A stretch of 38,540 nucleotides of DNA, taken from assembly GCA_031422675.1 (NCBI GenBank), contig JANPMG010000036.1, positions 1 to 38,540 on the forward strand. The letters run 5' to 3'. The position numbers and the translations under genes are program-made. How positions within the stretch are numbered: position 1 is the stretch's first letter; every line of letters begins with the position of its first letter. The notes below the pieces were generated by a model that did not search any database, had not been told where the DNA came from, and saw only the letters and a list, made by a program, of their open reading frames with translations. Shown here one piece after another: positions 1 to 6,230 of the stretch. The stretch comes from JAENVU01 sp031422675. Lineage in GTDB: Bacteria; Actinomycetota; Acidimicrobiia; IMCC26256; JAENVU01.

Positions 1-116
1 CCTGGCTCGAAGCGCCCGACGGCCAGCGGTGGGAGTGGTACGTCAAGCGCGGCGACATCGCCGAGTTCGGCGCGGACACCGGGATTCCCGAGATCGGAAG
101 CACCTGCTGCCCCTGA
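1..116 (+). CDS. C-terminal fragment of a CadI/ArsI-like VOC-family protein (cut by window start)
   Basis: Reading from base 3, 37 codons run to a TGA at 114-116. The peptide opens with WLEAPDGQRWEWYVKRGD and ends GSTCCP. The 'DP/G-G-x-R-W-E-x-Y' strand is the hallmark of the last beta-strand of cadmium-induced CadI and arsenic-related ArsI proteins of the glyoxalase/bleomycin-resistance (VOC) fold, and a cysteine pair in the tail is usual in CadI/ArsI-type metal binders. The rest of the gene lies outside the window, so start, full length and upstream metal ligands cannot be seen. In this family the protein is cytoplasmic and linked to heavy-metal or organoarsenical response; the exact activity here is unknown. 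The stop codon is part of the first unit of the hexamer repeat that follows. Confidence 0.7.
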   Translation, partial: WLEAPDGQRWEWYVKRGDIAEFGADTGIPEIGSTCCP

Positions 117-182
117 CCCTGCCCCTGACCCTGACCCTGACCCTGGCCCTGACCCTGGCCCTGGCACCGGCACCGGCACCGG
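111..182. repeat. Tandem hexamer repeat, 12 units (CCCTGA/CCCTGG then CACCGG)
   Basis: Twelve in-register six-base units run without interruption: CCCTGA or CCCTGG or CCCTGC nine times (111-164), then CACCGG three times (165-182). The first unit contains the TGA stop of the preceding VOC gene. The tract lies between that gene and the first hairpin and encodes nothing plausible. It looks like slippage-prone simple sequence. Confidence 0.85.
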
Positions 183-206
183 GCGCTCGGCGCTGACTCC
201 TACCCT

Positions 207-255
207 GTTCACTGGCCGCGCAACCACCGTATCGGTGGCTCCGCGGCCAGTGAAC
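207..255. repeat. Palindromic hairpin element, copy 1 (5' flank of AbiEi/DUF559-like gene)
   Basis: A perfect 14-bp outer stem (207-220 with 242-255, arm GTTCACTGGCCGCG) encloses a symmetric internal loop and a 6-bp inner stem CCACCG/CGGTGG (224-229, 233-238) capped by TAT. The same structure recurs at 1359-1405 after the gene. One outer-stem pair is G-C here and C-G in copy 2, a compensatory change that argues the fold is maintained. It could terminate the upstream gene or be a REP-like mobile palindrome. There is no U-tract, so a simple intrinsic terminator is not assured. Confidence 0.85.
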
Positions 256-386
256 GGGTTCGACGGCTGATGGTCGTACCCTCGGCGTAGGGTTCCGTCG
301 AGTTTCCCCCGTCCACTTTCCCGTTGACTTCCCCGATACGCGCAACTCGCGCGGCGTTCTGCCGCGCGGAACCGACGGGGGCCGCA

Positions 387-1352
387 ATGGACGAACGATT
401 TCGGCGAGCACTCGATGTGGCGGCCGATCAGAATGCCCTGATCACCCGCCCGCAGCTGCGCGCCGTCGGGCTGACCGATCGGATGGTCGACCGCGCCGTC
501 GCCCACGGGCTCATCATCCGGGTGTGGCGTGAGGTGTTCCGCCTGCGGGGCGCGCCGCAAACCGAACGCATGGCGATCAACGCGGCGACACTGGGTGCGC
601 ACGGTCGCGGCTCGGACGCCACCGCGGCGCTGCTGCTCCAACTCGGTGCGCCGCTTGCCGTCACTCCGCTGCACGTCGCCGTCGACGTTGCCAACCAGCA
701 CCCGCGCTCGAAACGGCTGCCGATCGAGACCGAGTCGATTGCCTTCTACCCGGTGCGGGTCCACCGATGTCTGGATCGCCCGGGTCCGATCCTCACCGTC
801 GACGGGATCCCGTGCGCCGACGCGGCACGGACGCTGATCGACATTGCGCCAGCGCTGTCGCTCGACGATCTGGAGGACACGTTCGAGCGAGCCCGTCGGC
901 TGGGACTGGTGTCGACCGAGGCGTTGGCGCGTCGCTTCGAAGTGCTCGGCGGCCGCGGTCGTCCGGGGACCACGAAGGTGCGGGCGCTCCTCGCCAACTC
1001 ACGGCCGAACCCGCTCGAATCGAAGTTGGAGGGAAAGGCGTGGCGGATGGTGCGCCGGTCCCGAATCCCGGAGCCGGTCCGTCAGCTCCGGATCGATCTG
1101 CCCTCGAAACGCTGGCACCGGCTCGATTTCGCGTGGCCGGAGCTGTTGGTGGCCTTCGAGACCGAGGGGTTCGAGTGGCACGGAACAAGGGCGCGGTGGA
1201 AGCGCGATCGGATTCGTACTGCGGCACTCGAACGGCTCGGCTGGCGAATCGTCGTTGCCACCTGGGACGAGGTCGTGCTGGAGCCCAACCTGACCCTTGA
1301 TCGGATCGCGATGGCCCGGGCCGAACGCCAGGCGCTCGTTCGCAGCGCTTGA
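387..1352 (+). CDS. AbiEi antitoxin-like N-terminal domain fused to DUF559-type nuclease-fold domain
   Basis: The protein has 321 residues. The first ~60 resemble the winged-helix 'AbiEi antitoxin' N-terminal domain common in actinobacterial type IV toxin-antitoxin annotations (a query helix, ITRPQLRAVGLTDRMVDRAV, then IIRVWREVFRLRG). The C-terminal ~100 residues resemble DUF559/very-short-patch-repair-like restriction-fold domains: an RLDFAWPELLVAFETEGFEW-type core (D and E positions), then W(K/R)RDRIRTAALERLGWRIV. The ATG at 387 follows a G-rich stretch (GGGGG, 5 bases upstream); an ATG at 324 is less likely because its extra peptide is unlike the family. No AbiEii toxin partner is adjacent, so a toxin-antitoxin function is doubtful. 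The gene is isolated between two near-identical hairpins and may be part of a small mobile unit. The family assignment is good; the function is unknown. Confidence 0.8.
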   Translation: MDERFRRALDVAADQNALITRPQLRAVGLTDRMVDRAVAHGLIIRVWREVFRLRGAPQTERMAINAATLGAHGRGSDATAALLLQLGAPLAVTPLHVAVDVANQHPRSKRLPIETESIAFYPVRVHRCLDRPGPILTVDGIPCADAARTLIDIAPALSLDDLEDTFERARRLGLVSTEALARRFEVLGGRGRPGTTKVRALLANSRPNPLESKLEGKAWRMVRRSRIPEPVRQLRIDLPSKRWHRLDFAWPELLVAFETEGFEWHGTRARWKRDRIRTAALERLGWRIVVATWDEVVLEPNLTLDRIAMARAERQALVRSA

Positions 1353-1358
1353 TCCCGC

Positions 1359-1405
1359 TTCACTGGCCCCGCAACCACCGTATCGGTGGCTCCGGGGCCA
1401 GTGAA
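1359..1405. repeat. Palindromic hairpin element, copy 2 (3' flank of AbiEi/DUF559-like gene)
   Basis: A perfect 13-bp outer stem (1359-1371 with 1393-1405, arm TTCACTGGCCCCG) has the same CAA/CTC internal loop and the same CCACCG-TAT-CGGTGG inner stem as copy 1 at 207-255. It begins 6 bases after the preceding stop codon and lies between two convergent genes, so it may also act as a bidirectional terminator. Both copies are in the same orientation. Confidence 0.85.
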
Positions 1406-1427
1406 CGAGGAAGAGAGAGGGCGGTGG

Positions 1428-2615
1428 TCAGTCCGTGACGGCGGCGCGGCGGGCGCCGACCGTCGCCTGGTCACGCGGGATGTGCACGAACGGGTCGTAC
1501 TGATAGATGCGCATCGCGTTCTCGTGGGTGAGTTTGTTGACCACCGCGTCGTCCATACCCGCGAGTTGCTTACTCACCGACTCGGGTGAGTTGGGCCAGC
1601 TGGAATCGGAGTGCGGGTAGTCGCATTCCCACGTGATGCTGTCGAGGCCGATCGTCTCCGCCTGCTCCACGCCGGCACGGTCGCTGATGAAACAGAACGA
1701 GAAGTGGTCACGCGCCACCTGACTCGGCAACGTGTCCGCGAAGTCCTGGCCGGTCCAGAAATGATGCTGGTGGTACACGTAGTCGAGGCGCTCGAGCCAG
1801 TACGGGATCCAGCCGGTCCCACCCTCGCTCAACGCGAACTGCAGGTTCGGGAATTTGCGCAGCACCGGTGACCACACGAGGTCCGTCGCAGCCTGCATGG
1901 TGTTGAGCGGGGTGAGCGTGATCATCACGTCGATCGGTGCGCCGGGCGCAATCTCGATCTGGGTGCTGCTCGAACCGATGTGCAGGCAGATGACGGTGCC
2001 TTCGTCTTCGCACGCGGCGAAGAACGGATCCCAGTGGTCGCCGAAGATGTGGGGCCAGCCGAGCTTGTACGGGTTCTCCGAGAACGTGACCGCGTGGCAG
2101 CCTTTCTTCGCGACGCGCCGCACTTCGTCGGCCATGAGCTGGGGGTCCCAGATCGGCGGGATCGACAGCGGCATGAACCGGCCGGGATAGGTGCCGCACC
2201 ACTCGTCGATGTGCCAGTCGTTGTACGCGCGCAGGAGGTGGAGCGACGTGTCGAGGTCGCTCGACTTGCTGAACAACTGACCGCAGAACTGCACGAAACT
2301 CGGGAAACACATCGAGCCGAGCACGCCGTTGCGGTCCATGTCCTTGACCCGCTCGTGGATGTCGTAGCAACCGGCCCGCATCATGGCGAAGGAGGTGGGC
2401 TCGATGTTGTACTCCTCGGGCGGCCGACCGGCGACGGCGTTGAGCCCGATGTTCGGGATGACGTTCCCCTCGAACTCCCACACGTCGATGCCGTCGCGGT
2501 GGACGCTCTTGGGTGCCGCGTCCTTCCACTTCGCCGGCAGGTGGTTGTCGAAGAGGGTGGGCGGTTCGACGACGTGGTCGTCGACACTCACCAGGATCAG
2601 GTCATCGGTCCGCAT
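1428..2615 (-). CDS. Amidohydrolase-2 family TIM-barrel hydrolase/decarboxylase
   Basis: This 395-residue protein has the features of the amidohydrolase_2 (ACMSD-like) family: an N-terminal metal-site segment DDHVVEPP (residues 12-19, with H14 and E17), a mid-barrel histidine in CLHIGSSS, and the C-terminal barrel-edge motif ITWECDYPHSDSSWP that supplies the late aspartate. Members hydrolyse or decarboxylate carboxylated ring or chain compounds using one divalent metal in the cytoplasm. A substrate cannot be assigned. The ATG at 2615 is preceded by GGGGGA at a good distance. The gene follows the small zinc-ribbon gene (2667-2867) by 51 bases on the same strand, so the two are probably one transcript. 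Length is normal for the family and no lesion is seen. Confidence 0.88.
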   Translation of the reverse strand: MRTDDLILVSVDDHVVEPPTLFDNHLPAKWKDAAPKSVHRDGIDVWEFEGNVIPNIGLNAVAGRPPEEYNIEPTSFAMMRAGCYDIHERVKDMDRNGVLGSMCFPSFVQFCGQLFSKSSDLDTSLHLLRAYNDWHIDEWCGTYPGRFMPLSIPPIWDPQLMADEVRRVAKKGCHAVTFSENPYKLGWPHIFGDHWDPFFAACEDEGTVICLHIGSSSTQIEIAPGAPIDVMITLTPLNTMQAATDLVWSPVLRKFPNLQFALSEGGTGWIPYWLERLDYVYHQHHFWTGQDFADTLPSQVARDHFSFCFISDRAGVEQAETIGLDSITWECDYPHSDSSWPNSPESVSKQLAGMDDAVVNKLTHENAMRIYQYDPFVHIPRDQATVGARRAAVTD

Positions 2616-2666
2616 TCCATCCCCCGACTCACGAAACTGTTGTTTCGGGCAGGGTAACCCTCCCGC

Positions 2667-2867
2667 TTATTCCTTCGTGGCGACGGCGTTGGGCGTGACG
2701 TTCATCTTGGGGACGTACTCCTCGGACTCCACCGTGCGCGCGACGCCGGGAAACTTGACGTACAACGCGGCGACGCACTCCGCGCAGGGCCCGTAGGTGC
2801 GCTGGCTCGCGGTGGCGCCGCAGCGCGGACAGGTGATGGAGAGGGGTTCGAGACTCGTCAGGTTCAC
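2667..2867 (-). CDS. Small zinc-ribbon protein
   Basis: A 66-residue protein carries two cysteine pairs, CPRC (C13, C16) and CAEC (C28, C31), typical of a rubredoxin-like or RNA-polymerase-like zinc knuckle. The chosen GTG start at 2867 has GGAG six bases upstream; an ATG at 2897 would add ten residues but has no better site. There are no membrane segments. It sits immediately upstream of the amidohydrolase gene on the same strand and may be an accessory protein for it, by analogy with small Zn-ribbon partners of other acyl or hydrolase enzymes. That role is inferred only from position. It is too short for confident family assignment. Confidence 0.65.
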   Translation of the reverse strand: MNLTSLEPLSITCPRCGATASQRTYGPCAECVAALYVKFPGVARTVESEEYVPKMNVTPNAVATKE

Positions 2868-2971
2868 GCTTCGCTCCGCGCCGGAAGAAGCGGCCACCGT
2901 ACGCGGGGTGAGGTCACGACGCGCGCATCCCGGGTAGGTTCAGCGCGTTCTGAAGTCTGAGGAGGACATTC

Positions 2972-3493
2972 GTGGAGAACATCGACGGGATTCACGCGGG
3001 GTTGTTCATCCTGCGGGTCGCGGTGGCCATCGTGATGATCGCCCATGGGTACAACCACATTTTCCGGGGTGGCAAGATCGCGGGCACGGCCGGGTGGTTC
3101 GAATCCCTCGGGATGAAGCCTGGGATCCTGCACGCCTGGCTCGCGAGCCTCACCGAGCTTGGTGCCGGCGCGATGTTGTTGTTCGGCTTCCTCACGCCGC
3201 TGGCCGCGGGCGGTGTGGTGGGCGTGATGTTGGTGGCCCTGATCACCAACCACCTGAAGAACGGTTTCTTCATCTTCCGGCCCGGTGAGGGATACGAGTA
3301 CGTCCTCACCTTGCTGTTGGTGGGTCTCGCGATCGGCGCGATCGGCGCGGGTGAGTGGTCGATCGACGACGCGATCGACTCCACGTGGCTGTACGGCGGG
3401 AAAGGACTCCTCGTCACTGCCCTTGCCGGACTCGGCGGCGGGATCGCGCTGCTTGCAGTGTGCTGGCGGCCCCCGGCCAAGCCGGCCGCCTGA
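2972..3493 (+). CDS. DoxX-family membrane protein
   Basis: This 173-residue protein has about four hydrophobic segments (roughly residues 8-25, 58-78, 80-95, 105-125, with another near 140-165) and the DoxX-type motif around RVAVAIVMIAHGYNHIF plus GWFESLGMKPG. DoxX proteins are small inner-membrane proteins related to a thiosulfate:quinone oxidoreductase subunit and in actinobacteria are linked to redox stress. No precise role can be read here. The GTG start at 2972 lies 5 bases after a strong GGAGGA site (2961-2966). It is divergent from the zinc-ribbon gene, with about 100 bases of shared upstream sequence containing a TAGGTT hexamer (2935-2940) that could be its -10 box. Confidence 0.85.
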   Translation: MENIDGIHAGLFILRVAVAIVMIAHGYNHIFRGGKIAGTAGWFESLGMKPGILHAWLASLTELGAGAMLLFGFLTPLAAGGVVGVMLVALITNHLKNGFFIFRPGEGYEYVLTLLLVGLAIGAIGAGEWSIDDAIDSTWLYGGKGLLVTALAGLGGGIALLAVCWRPPAKPAA

Positions 3494-3542
3494 CGAACCC
3501 GGCAGGCTGAACAACCCGCCACCCGAAAGTTGCCGGGCTCGG

Positions 3543-4457
3543 TTACGGGATGGTCGAGAGGTGGAGCATCTGGTTGGCGCCCTCGCTGATCGTGGCGAGT
3601 GCCTTCCCGTCGTCACGGAATCCGACAGCCTCACCCTGAACCTCGGCCGGCAGCGGCGCGTTACACGCGGTGCTGGAGAACGCAGTCCAGAGGCTCTTCG
3701 TGATGTTGCGGTTGAACACCATCACCTTGCCGTAGGTCCGCACCGCAATCGCGGTGCCGTCCCGGGTCACGTCGGCCGCGGTGACGGAGTTGACCAGACC
3801 CGTTGCGAGTCCGAGCGAACCGACGTTGGTCATCGCCGTCGTACTGCCGGCGGCGAGATTCGCCGGTGCGCGGTAGACGTTGACGGTTCCGCCGCTCAGG
3901 GACTTCGCGATGATGACGAGGTCGCCGAAGATCGGATCGACCATCAGCGCTTCGGCGTCGTGCGGACCGTCGGGATAAGTGAGGCGCAGGGTCTCGACGC
4001 CCGTGAGAGTGGTGGACGCCGGAGTGCCGGTGGCCGGCACGTCCGGTTCCGCGGCGCGGTACACCTGGATCTCGGTGCGCACCAACGCGTTGTCGCCGAT
4101 GTCGCCCACGTACATGGTGCCCGAACCCGGGGTCGGGCCCGGCACGACGGCGATGTCTTCCCAATCGAGCGCGCTGGCGCCGGAGAACGCGAACGTCCCC
4201 CGCACCGCGCCGGTGGCGTCGAGCGCGAACGCGCGCGCGGTGTCGCCTGAGTCGTTGTGCACCCACCACATCGTGGGGTTGCGCACCCCCGCATGGATGC
4301 CGGAGATCTCTACCAAGGCCGGATCCGTGACCGGTCCGGCGCTCGAGGTGACGAGCGAGCTCTTGCAGGTGGCGCTGTAGATCGGTGCGCAGGCCACCGG
4401 CACCACGGCCAGGACCACCACGACTGCGGCCCGTTTCAGTGCTCGGAGGGTGATCAT
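3543..4457 (-). CDS. Predicted lipoprotein with beta-propeller-like repeats
   Basis: A 304-residue exported protein. From the ATG at 4457 the N-terminus is an ideal lipoprotein signal: MITLRALKRAA, a hydrophobic core, then VPVAC with the lipobox cysteine at C23. An upstream ATG at 4514 would bury this signal and was rejected. The mature part has motifs such as EISGIHAG, WWVHNDSGD, LDWEDIAV and GTMYVGDIGDN, recurring in a pattern typical of YncE/phytase-like beta-propellers, with Asp/Asn-rich loops that could bind calcium. The specific family is not recognised. No Shine-Dalgarno sequence precedes the start, but TAGTGT lies 8 bases upstream, suggesting a leaderless mRNA. It is divergent from the WS/DGAT gene. 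Confidence 0.75.
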   Translation of the reverse strand: MITLRALKRAAVVVVLAVVPVACAPIYSATCKSSLVTSSAGPVTDPALVEISGIHAGVRNPTMWWVHNDSGDTARAFALDATGAVRGTFAFSGASALDWEDIAVVPGPTPGSGTMYVGDIGDNALVRTEIQVYRAAEPDVPATGTPASTTLTGVETLRLTYPDGPHDAEALMVDPIFGDLVIIAKSLSGGTVNVYRAPANLAAGSTTAMTNVGSLGLATGLVNSVTAADVTRDGTAIAVRTYGKVMVFNRNITKSLWTAFSSTACNAPLPAEVQGEAVGFRDDGKALATISEGANQMLHLSTIP

Positions 4458-4465
4458 GCGCGTGG

Positions 4466-4471
4466 ACACTA
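4466..4471 (-). promoter_or_regulatory. Putative leaderless -10 box (TAGTGT) for the 3543-4457 lipoprotein
   Basis: On the minus strand TAGTGT is followed by 8 bases and then the ATG at 4457. No ribosome binding site intervenes. It fits the actinobacterial TANNNT -10 consensus with transcription starting at or next to the start codon. No convincing -35 box is seen. Confidence 0.4.
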
Positions 4472-4534
4472 CTGCCGCGCCGGGACCCTTCGTTCCCGTA
4501 CTCTGAGGCTCCATCGTCCCCTCGGGAGGTCGTG

Positions 4535-5953
4535 ATGCGTCAACTCACCGGACTCGACAGCAGTTTCCTGCGGATGGAGACGCCCACCACGTACGGCCAC
4601 GTGGCGTCGCTCGCGATCTTCGACCCCGAGACCTCGCCGCACCCGGTCGGGTATCACGAGATCCGCGCGCTGATCCAGTCTCGGTTGCATCTCGTTCCGC
4701 CATTCCGTCGGCGCCTGGTAGAGGTACCGCTCGGACTCGACCACCCGTACTGGATCGAGGATCCCGACTTCGACCTGGACTTCCATCTCCGTCACATCGC
4801 GGTGCCGCCGCCGGGTGATCGTGGCCAGCTCGCAGAGCTCGCGGTTCGGATCGCGGCTCGTCACCTCGACCGGTCCCGGCCGCTCTGGGAGATGTACATC
4901 ATCGAGGGGCTCGAAGGCGGGTTCATCGCCGAACTCACGAAGATCCACCACTCGTGTATCGACGGCGTGGCCGGCGCGGAGATCCTCGGTGTACTGCTCG
5001 ACATCGAACCGGAGCCCACTCCCACTCCGCCGCCGGCCACGCCCTGGCAGTGGGAACGCGAGCCGAGTTCGCGCGAGATGCTTGCGCGCGGCGTACTCGG
5101 CGCGATGACCCAACCCCGGGTGGGGATGCGGCTCGCGCGCCAGACGGTGCCGGCCCTCGGTTCGATCATGCGGAACTTTGCGCTCAAGGCGCCCGGCATC
5201 GGCAAGCGGGACGACGTGTTGTCCCGGCCGTCGGTCCAGGCGCCGCGCACGGTCTTCAACGGTGTGATCTCACCGCACCGGCGGTTCGCGTTCGGGTCGT
5301 TGCCGATCGAAGAGATCAAGTCCGTGAAAAACTCACTCGGCGGAACGGTGAACGACGTCGTGATGACGCTGTGCGCGGGTGCACTGCGCCGCTGGCTCAT
5401 CGATCACGATTCCTTGCCGGATCTGCCGCTGCTGGCGATGGTGCCGGTCTCGGTGCGCGACGACAGCGAATCGTCGGCGGGCGGCAACAAGGTCTCGGCG
5501 ATGGTGGCGGTGCTGCCGACTGACGAGCCGGATCCACGCCGGCGGCTCGAAGCGATGCACGGCGAGATGGCCATCGCCAAGCAGCAGCACGGCGCGCTGC
5601 CGGCCAACCTGTTGCAGGACTTCGCGCAGTTCACGCCGCCGTCGGTGCTGGGCACCGCGAGCCGGGTTGCCGCGCGCGCCCGGCTCATGGACCGGGTCAG
5701 CCTCCCGTTCAACGTCGTGATCTCCAACGTGCCCGGACCGCAGTTCCCGCTCTACTGCGGTGGGGCGCGAATGGAGGGCATCTACCCGATCTCGACCATC
5801 CTCGACGGCGTGGGGCTCAACATGACGTTGATGTCCTACAACGGCAAACTCGACTTCGGCCTGGTGGCCGACCGCGACATGATCCCCGACATCTGGGTCC
5901 TCATCGACTATCTCGGCGAAGAACTCGAACTGCTGCAAAAACTCGCGCGCTAA
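4535..5953 (+). CDS. WS/DGAT/MGAT-type O-acyltransferase
   Basis: This 472-residue protein carries the condensing motif HHSCIDG (H138, H139, D143, G144), the catalytic HHxxxDG of wax ester synthase/diacylglycerol acyltransferases. Other family marks are LTGLDSSFLRMETP at the N-terminus, RSRPLWEMYIIEGL before the active site, TVNDVVMTLCAGALR in the second half and FNVVISNVPGP near the end. These enzymes esterify acyl-CoA to diacylglycerol or fatty alcohol at the inner membrane or lipid bodies, making storage lipid. The ATG at 4535 lies 4 bases after GGAGGT (4525-4530); a GTG at 4532 is too close to that site. Its length is normal (about 460-480). It stands alone and is divergent from the lipoprotein gene. 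Confidence 0.93.
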   Translation: MRQLTGLDSSFLRMETPTTYGHVASLAIFDPETSPHPVGYHEIRALIQSRLHLVPPFRRRLVEVPLGLDHPYWIEDPDFDLDFHLRHIAVPPPGDRGQLAELAVRIAARHLDRSRPLWEMYIIEGLEGGFIAELTKIHHSCIDGVAGAEILGVLLDIEPEPTPTPPPATPWQWEREPSSREMLARGVLGAMTQPRVGMRLARQTVPALGSIMRNFALKAPGIGKRDDVLSRPSVQAPRTVFNGVISPHRRFAFGSLPIEEIKSVKNSLGGTVNDVVMTLCAGALRRWLIDHDSLPDLPLLAMVPVSVRDDSESSAGGNKVSAMVAVLPTDEPDPRRRLEAMHGEMAIAKQQHGALPANLLQDFAQFTPPSVLGTASRVAARARLMDRVSLPFNVVISNVPGPQFPLYCGGARMEGIYPISTILDGVGLNMTLMSYNGKLDFGLVADRDMIPDIWVLIDYLGEELELLQKLAR

Positions 5954-6073
5954 TTGCTCGTACGGGCGCCATGGCGAGATCCTTGGCGTGCCGATGCGGC
6001 GCCCTCCCTCGCGGGCTCACCTCCGCTTCGCTGCGGTTCGGGTGGTCGCCGGGATTGCCGCGGGCTCTTTGTA

Positions 6074-6123
6074 GCGATTGTTGTCTCAGTCGTCGCCGGG
6101 GTGTTCGGGGTGACAAGCGCGGG
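6074..6123. repeat. 50-bp direct repeat, copy 1
   Basis: Bases 6074-6123 match 6157-6206 at 46 of 50 positions in the same orientation, with an 83-bp period. The best conserved part holds GTCGTCGCCGGGGTGTTC and GGTGACAAGCGCGGG. It lies in the 277-bp gap between the WS/DGAT gene and the convergent ETF gene. No coding sense is seen. A small CCGC/GCGG hairpin (6023-6036) precedes it. Confidence 0.85.
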
Positions 6124-6156
6124 TGGGGGTCGTGGCGGGCGCGGCGGGTTGCCGTG

Positions 6157-6206
6157 GCGATTGGTGCCTGAGTCGTCGCCGGGGTGTTCAGGGTGACAAG
6201 CGCGGG
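6157..6206. repeat. 50-bp direct repeat, copy 2
   Basis: This is the second copy of the repeat at 6074-6123, with four substitutions, ending 25 bases before the stop codon of the convergent ETF gene. There are only two copies in the window, so it is not a CRISPR-like array. The gap 5954-6230 contains these repeats and nothing else recognisable. Confidence 0.85.
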
Positions 6207-6230
6207 TCCGACGGGCGGAGAAACGGGGGG

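Noticed and set aside
43..411. Minus-strand frame with Arg-Val repeats
   Set aside because: The repeats are just the translated hexamer tract and the frame crosses the hairpin; no start site or homology-like motif.
387..1352. Complete type IV toxin-antitoxin system
   Set aside because: No AbiEii-like nucleotidyltransferase toxin is next to the AbiEi-like gene, and its C-terminal half is a DUF559-type domain.
3498..3537. CCCGGCA/TGCCGGG inverted repeat between convergent genes
   Set aside because: The 7-bp stem with a 26-base loop is too weak to call a terminator.
6074..6206. Possible CRISPR array
   Set aside because: There are only two 50-bp units with a 33-bp gap, no further repeats and no cas genes.
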